A stretch of 64,000 bases of DNA from an uncultured Tateyamaria sp. Lineage in GTDB: Bacteria > Pseudomonadota > Alphaproteobacteria > Rhodobacterales > Rhodobacteraceae. The stretch lies in NCBI RefSeq assembly GCF_947503705.1, contig NZ_CANNES010000003.1, forward strand, positions 124,001 to 188,000, in the 5' to 3' direction. The notes under the pieces are model-generated. The model was not told where the DNA came from. It made no database searches and saw only the letters and a list, made by a program, of their open reading frames with translations. Position numbers and translations under genes: made by a program. Positions within the stretch are counted from its first letter, which is position 1; each line of letters begins with the position of its first letter. Shown here one piece after another: positions 59,791-64,000 of the stretch.

Positions 59791-61218
59791 TTATTCGGCG
59801 GCTACGGGTTCATAGATCGATGATGGCAAGTCATAGCCCCACATACGGAACCGTTCAGCGTAGTGGCTGCGCACGCCGGTGGCGGTGAAATGCCCGATGA
59901 TCTTATTGTCGGGTGTCAGGCCCACGCGCTGATAGCGGAACACTTCCTGCATGGAGATCACTTCGCCCTCCATCCCGGTGATTTCAGTGATCGAGGTCAT
60001 GCGGCGCGAGCCGTCCTGCAAACGCGAGGCCTGCACAATCAGGTTCACAGCGCTTGAGATTTGCGAACGCACGGCCTTGAGCGGCATTTCGATGCCTGCC
60101 ATGGCGATCATATTCTCCAAACGGCTGACGCCGTCGCGGGCCGAGTTGGCGTGGATCGTCGTCATTGAGCCGTCGTGGCCGGTGTTCATGGCCTGGAGCA
60201 TGTCGATCACTTCCTCGCCGCGGGTCTCACCCACGATGATCCTGTCCGGCCGCATCCGCAGCGCGTTTTTCAAACAGTCGCGCGGCGAAACCTCGCCTTT
60301 GCCCTCCACGTTCGGGGGCCGACTTTCCATCCGGCCGACATGGGTTTGTTGCAGCTGAAGTTCGGCCGTGTCTTCGATCGTCAGGATGCGTTCAGAGTTG
60401 TCAATGAAGGATGACAGCGCATTGAGCGTGGTCGTTTTGCCCGAACCAGTACCGCCTGAGACGATCACATTCAGGCGCGTGGCCACCGCTGCCTGCAAAT
60501 AGGCGGCCATTTCCTCTGTAAAAGCGCCGAACTCGACCAGATCGTCGATGCCCAGCTTGTCCTTTTTGAATTTCCGGATGGACACCAGCGACCCATCCAC
60601 CGCGATGGGCGGTACCATGGCGTTAAAGCGAGAGCCGTCTTTGAGGCGGGCGTCAACGTACGGGTTGCTTTCATCCACCCGGCGTCCCACCGCCGACACG
60701 ATCTTGTCGATGATGCGCAAGAGGTGGCGTTCATCCTTGAACGTCACGTCGGTCAGTTGCAATTTGCCGGCCCGCTCAACAAAAATCTGTTGCGGGCCGT
60801 TGACCAGAATATCGTTGACGCTGTCATCCTTGAGAAGGGTCTCAAGGGGGCCAAGGCCTGTAACTTCGTCATAAAGCTCCTGGTTCAGGGTCGTGCGATC
60901 CTCGCGACCCAGAATGATGTTCTTTTCTTCCAACACCTCGCTGGCGATGGAGCTGATCTCCTGGCGCAGATCACTTTCGGATGCGTGTTCCAACGCCGCC
61001 AGGTTGAGGTTGTCCAAAAGGGCGCGGTGAAGCTCAAGCTTGATCTCACCCATGCGCTCCTTCTTTTTGCGCTCCTTGTCCATGGGCATGACCGTGGCCG
61101 CGCTCATGTTGGACTTGCGCGCCACTTTCGGAGCCGCGTCCGCCTTGGGCAGTTCCGTGACCTTGGCTGCCGGGGCGGCAGCGGGGGCGGGGGCAGTCTT
61201 TTTGTACTTGGAGAACAT
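59791..61218 (-). CDS. tadA: TadA/CpaF secretion ATPase
   Basis: The motor ATPase for Flp pilus assembly and perhaps retraction. A 475-residue PulE/VirB11-type protein with a flexible alanine-rich N terminus, Walker [10 protein letters not shown] at 255-263, the aspartate-box region [16 protein letters not shown], and [10 protein letters not shown] as the histidine box. The ATG at 61218 (MFSKYKK) has GAGG 7 bases upstream; TTG at 61221 is less likely. It follows tadZ by 22 bases. Confidence 0.93.
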   Translation of the reverse strand: MFSKYKKTAPAPAAAPAAKVTELPKADAAPKVARKSNMSAATVMPMDKERKKKERMGEIKLELHRALLDNLNLAALEHASESDLRQEISSIASEVLEEKNIILGREDRTTLNQELYDEVTGLGPLETLLKDDSVNDILVNGPQQIFVERAGKLQLTDVTFKDERHLLRIIDKIVSAVGRRVDESNPYVDARLKDGSRFNAMVPPIAVDGSLVSIRKFKKDKLGIDDLVEFGAFTEEMAAYLQAAVATRLNVIVSGGTGSGKTTTLNALSSFIDNSERILTIEDTAELQLQQTHVGRMESRPPNVEGKGEVSPRDCLKNALRMRPDRIIVGETRGEEVIDMLQAMNTGHDGSMTTIHANSARDGVSRLENMIAMAGIEMPLKAVRSQISSAVNLIVQASRLQDGSRRMTSITEITGMEGEVISMQEVFRYQRVGLTPDNKIIGHFTATGVRSHYAERFRMWGYDLPSSIYEPVAAE

Positions 61219-61240
61219 CAAGTGACCTCAGTTTGTTGGA

Positions 61241-62479
61241 TCACGCCGCTTGAGCGTGGTCCGCATTCAATTCATGGATGGACGCTGCCAGCTTGGCGAT
61301 TTCGCGGCGCAGCGGATTTTTGGTGGCCGATGTGGCCAGGGGCAGGCCGTGGTCCGCACCTTGGGTGATCGGTTTGCCGCCGTCGGGCAATTGCACCTCG
61401 ATCGAGATGTCCAGGCTTTCAGACAAGCGCTTGACGCGCGCCTTGCCGCCCAGATCGGTGAACTTGGGCGCGCGGTTCAGCACATAGCGCAGCTTTTCCA
61501 CCGGCAGTTCTTCGGATTGCAACGCCCGCTTGAAACGCAGGGTGTTCTGAGCCGAGCGCATGTCCAGCTCAAGCGTGGTGAAGTAAAGATGCGCCGAAGA
61601 CAGCACCGTTTCGGTCCACTGCACAAGGGTCGACGGCATGTCGATGATCACATAGTCGAAATGCGCACGGGCCATGTCGACAACACGCTGCACGTCCTCG
61701 GGGGTGATCAGATCAAGGGGGATCATGTCGGCCGGGGCCGTCAAAACCTGCAACTTGTCCTCAAAGGTCAGCAAGGACTGGCCAAAGATTTCCTCGTCCA
61801 TGTTTTCGGTGTCCGACAACATCTCGAACACAGCCTCGCGGCGTCCCAAATCCAGATAGGTGGAGGCTGAGCCGAATTGCAGGTCGAGGTCCAAAAGGCA
61901 CACATTCGGTGCCTCGGCAGTGTTCAGCAAGGCCAGTTCCCACGCCAGGTTCACGGCCAAAGTGGTGGTGCCGGTCCCGCCAGCAATGCCGTGGCAAACG
62001 AAAACCGCGCCCTGTTTGTCGGTGCCTGATTTTAGACGGGCGGTCTGTTCGGCCTCAACCGGTTGCGGATTGGCCGCAGCGCGCAGACGGTCTACGGCTT
62101 GCTGCAATTCGCCTTCCGGCAGCGGGTAGGGGACAAATTCGTCCGCCCCCTGCCGCAGCAATTGATGCAGCGAGGCGGGTGTCACATCTTCCGCGATGAG
62201 TATGACACGGATACCGTGCGATTTGGCCTGAGTGATGATTTCACCCAACAAAACCAGGTTATCCTCGTCCTCATCGTCGATGGCCAGTGCCACGAATTCC
62301 ATCGCTTCCGCGTCCGGTTGATTGAAAAAGGCCAGCGCCTCGGCAAAACCAAGGTCACCCCAGGCCTCGCCCAGAGCCTGTTCCATATCCTCGATCAGCA
62401 GATCAAAGTTCTGCACATCGCGGCTGATGGTACAGGCCACAATCGGCGCTGTTTCTGGTTGTGGCATTACACTGCTCAT
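61241..62479 (-). CDS. tadZ: TadZ/CpaE, pilus localisation protein
   Basis: A 412-residue protein with an N-terminal receiver-like domain (about 10-130, ending VDRLRAAANP) and a C-terminal MinD/ParA-like ATPase. The P-loop is GIAGGTGTTTLAVNLAW: the deviant-Walker lysine is absent (GGTGTTT), as is typical of several TadZ/CpaE proteins that bind but hydrolyse ATP weakly. It places the Tad machine at the pole. The ATG at 62479 gives the family N terminus. A terminator lies upstream (62669-62698), so this gene probably has its own promoter in the 190 bases between. Confidence 0.88.
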   Translation of the reverse strand: MSSVMPQPETAPIVACTISRDVQNFDLLIEDMEQALGEAWGDLGFAEALAFFNQPDAEAMEFVALAIDDEDEDNLVLLGEIITQAKSHGIRVILIAEDVTPASLHQLLRQGADEFVPYPLPEGELQQAVDRLRAAANPQPVEAEQTARLKSGTDKQGAVFVCHGIAGGTGTTTLAVNLAWELALLNTAEAPNVCLLDLDLQFGSASTYLDLGRREAVFEMLSDTENMDEEIFGQSLLTFEDKLQVLTAPADMIPLDLITPEDVQRVVDMARAHFDYVIIDMPSTLVQWTETVLSSAHLYFTTLELDMRSAQNTLRFKRALQSEELPVEKLRYVLNRAPKFTDLGGKARVKRLSESLDISIEVQLPDGGKPITQGADHGLPLATSATKNPLRREIAKLAASIHELNADHAQAA

Positions 62480-62668
62480 TGCCCACTCGTCCTTTATTCC
62501 GGGGTTCGGCAGGCAGATCGGGCAAAACATGCGCCCAAATCACTCTGCGGTCACCCAAGCCCGGCACGGTACGGCCGGGCATACGTATCCCATGGAGCGG
62601 TTGTCGCAGTTAATTCAGGCGAGATTGGGGCCAAAAAACTCCAATTGTTTGGTATCTTTGAACGGTAA

Positions 62669-62698
62669 GGGGCGCGGACAGTTGATTGTCCGCGCCCC
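62669..62698 (-). terminator. terminator between OmpA lipoprotein gene and tadZ
   Basis: A 12-bp perfect stem (GGGGCGCGGACA/TGTCCGCGCCCC, 6-base loop) lies 27 bases past the OmpA stop. On the minus strand it is followed by TT. It separates the secretin/OmpA transcript from tadZ onward. Confidence 0.7.
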
Positions 62699-62724
62699 TC
62701 TTAGCCCACGAAATTACGGTTGAT

Positions 62725-63390
62725 TTATTGTTCGGTCCGCAGATCAGCGCCCACGATGCCGGTCAGTTGCGACGGCGCTTCGGCGCTCTTGAGGTAATCG
62801 CGATAGATGATCTCGGCATAGCGGCCGTTCAACACACTGGGATGCGATTGCACGAATCCGCTGACCTCGGTGACAGTGCGCCGATTGCGGCGTTCGCGGC
62901 CCTGGGTCACGATCAATGGTTGCGTTTCGCCGAAAGAGGCGACCGCTTCGAGCCGCGAACGGCTGATACCCTGGGTCGTTAGATAAGCGACAACGGCGTT
63001 GGCACGCGCGAGGCCCAGACGCTTGTTGGCGGAATTTGAACCAACCGCGTCCGTATGGCCATAGACCCGGAACCGAATTTCGGGGAACTGGCGGATCCAT
63101 TGCGCCTGTTCGCGCAGCGCGTCTTGTGCGCCTGCGTCCAGTTGCGACGAATTGAAGGCGAAATTGACGGTTGTGATCACCTCAGAGGCGAAACGGTTCG
63201 CCAGATCAAAGGTATATTGCCGTTCACCTGTCATGATCAGGGTGTTGTTGGCCGTTGCATTGCCGAACTGACCGGTATCCACCAGCGCACCTGCTTCGCG
63301 ATAGAACTGGGTATAGACCGGATCGCTGGACGGCGCGCACGCACCAAGTGCGATGCAGCCTGCCATTGCGACGGAGATGATCGGTTTCAT
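62725..63390 (-). CDS. OmpA-family lipoprotein of the Tad locus
   Basis: A 221-residue lipoprotein (lipobox ALGAC, C18) with a C-terminal OmpA domain (about 85-190): GHTDAVGSNSANKRLGLARA binds peptidoglycan diaminopimelate, and ERRNRRTVTEVSGF closes the domain. It probably anchors or positions the secretin, replacing the CpaD role in this order. It follows the secretin gene by 10 bases and is followed by a terminator. Confidence 0.88.
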   Translation of the reverse strand: MKPIISVAMAGCIALGACAPSSDPVYTQFYREAGALVDTGQFGNATANNTLIMTGERQYTFDLANRFASEVITTVNFAFNSSQLDAGAQDALREQAQWIRQFPEIRFRVYGHTDAVGSNSANKRLGLARANAVVAYLTTQGISRSRLEAVASFGETQPLIVTQGRERRNRRTVTEVSGFVQSHPSVLNGRYAEIIYRDYLKSAEAPSQLTGIVGADLRTEQ

Positions 63391-63400
63391 GACCCAGTCC

Positions 63401-64000
63401 TTAATCTAACACGTAGCCATATGAGCCGGAGAAGTCCTGTTTGGCAACCTCGCCCGCAGCCCCTTGTTTGGGTGTGCGTGTGCCTGCGGCGGTACGCCCG
63501 AACAAAAAGAGGTCTTGCTCAGACGGTGGTTTGATCCTGTCGGTGGGCAAGGCCAGGACGTCACCTTTGACGGGCGACACAAGATGCGCGGTGATGATGA
63601 TCACCAATTCTGTCTGATTGCGTTGATACGAGGCGCTGCGGAACAGGGCACCGAGGACAGGCACATCACCCAACCAGGGCAATTGCGAGTTGTCATCGTT
63701 GAAATCGTCTTGCAACAGACCCGCGATGGCAAAGCTTTCGCCATCCCGCAACTCGACTGTGGTCGAGGTTTCGCGGCGGCTGAAGGCGTCGATCTGGAAG
63801 TTGTCAAACTGGAACCCGTTCGTTGGGTCGATGGCCGACACAGCCGCTTCAAGTTCGAGGTTGATCAGGTCCTTGTCCACCACGCGGGGGATAAAGTTCA
63901 ATTCGATGCCGAAAGGTTTGAATTCAACGGTAATCGTGCCGTTATCCTGGCTGATCGGCACCGGATATTCGCCACCGGCGAGGAACTTTGCTTCCTGGCC
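63401..64000 (-). CDS. cpaC: RcpA/CpaC secretin, C-terminal part (cut by window edge)
   Basis: Only the last 199 codons are inside the window. They show the secretin core: AKFLAGGEYPVPIS, IELNFIPRVVDKDLINLELE, LQDDFNDDNSQLPWLGDVPV, ALFRSASYQRNQTELVIIIT, and a C-terminal tail rich in R/K/Q. This pore lets Flp pili cross the outer membrane. The N domains and signal peptide are beyond the right edge. It is the most upstream Tad gene visible, and the pilin should lie further right. Confidence 0.92.
   Translation of the reverse strand, partial: GQEAKFLAGGEYPVPISQDNGTITVEFKPFGIELNFIPRVVDKDLINLELEAAVSAIDPTNGFQFDNFQIDAFSRRETSTTVELRDGESFAIAGLLQDDFNDDNSQLPWLGDVPVLGALFRSASYQRNQTELVIIITAHLVSPVKGDVLALPTDRIKPPSEQDLFLFGRTAAGTRTPKQGAAGEVAKQDFSGSYGYVLD

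Overview
The window is a 64 kb, gene-dense, GC-rich chromosomal segment of an alphaproteobacterium, most likely a member of the Rhodobacterales (Roseobacter group). The pointers are an HdaA-type DnaA regulator next to ppk, a short prolyl-tRNA synthetase, a LolC/LolD pair, FAD-dependent thymidylate synthase ThyX, an LdtR-like MarR regulator beside SdhE, the fhs/folD pair, a complete Tad (Flp pilus) locus, and two intergenic repeat types that I associate with this group. No rRNA, tRNA, transposase, integrase, prophage or CRISPR array was seen.

Layout. 1-2.7 kb: ppk (cut by the window edge), hda, an AI-2E/PerM-type permease and a secreted fasciclin protein, all on the minus strand. 3.0-10.6 kb: proS, a serine hydrolase, a DUF2937 protein, lolC, lolD, a large RTX protein and a malate/lactate-type dehydrogenase on the plus strand. 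10.6-18.7 kb: small transport and lipoprotein genes, a gene-poor stretch (12.56-13.10 kb) with a strong orphan terminator, an AbiU2/HEPN-like gene of lower GC, parE, a metallophosphoesterase and two hydrolases. 18.9-24.9 kb: a DUF1007/NicO metal-efflux pair, a MATE exporter, an aminotransferase, and a regulator/sdhE/ldtR group. 24.9-29.2 kb: two DUF1194 proteins, a glyoxalase, and a Slam-like outer-membrane protein paired with a TbpB-like lipoprotein. 29.4-32.5 kb: thyX, then a lower-GC accessory patch with a membrane protein, two tiny Pro/Lys-rich paralogues and an iteron-like AT-rich array, then a cold-shock protein.

32.9-35.5 kb holds the clearest specialised system: a bufferin (RiPP metallophore) operon made of a cysteine-bearing precursor (DUF2282, BufA1), an MNIO modifying enzyme (DUF692, BufB), its DUF2063 partner (BufC) and a DoxX membrane protein. 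A hairpin lies between the precursor and the enzymes, and a possible ECF-type promoter lies upstream. 35.6-46.7 kb: thrS, several orphan genes, a fused ArsR-AHSA1 regulator facing a hydrolase operon across two abutting palindromes, two tandem LysM/solute-binding fusion proteins, and another hydrolase. 46.7-50.2 kb: one-carbon metabolism (fhs, an exported protein, folD). 50.2-54.4 kb: PdeM and Lhr-type helicase of the ligase-associated repair set, and a HIBADH-family oxidoreductase coupled to an AAA ATPase. 55.7-64 kb: Tad pilus genes in the order cpaA, two TPR lipoproteins, tadC, tadB, tadA, tadZ, an OmpA lipoprotein and the secretin (cut by the edge), all read leftward.

Most predicted products are housekeeping or envelope proteins. 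The accessory material worth a second look is the bufferin operon, the Slam/lipoprotein pair, the small-protein cassette near 31 kb, the AbiU2-like gene with its orphan terminator, the LysM/SBP tandem, and a family of short hairpin repeats between genes. Functional calls rest on reading the translated sequences and recognising families; no database search was possible.
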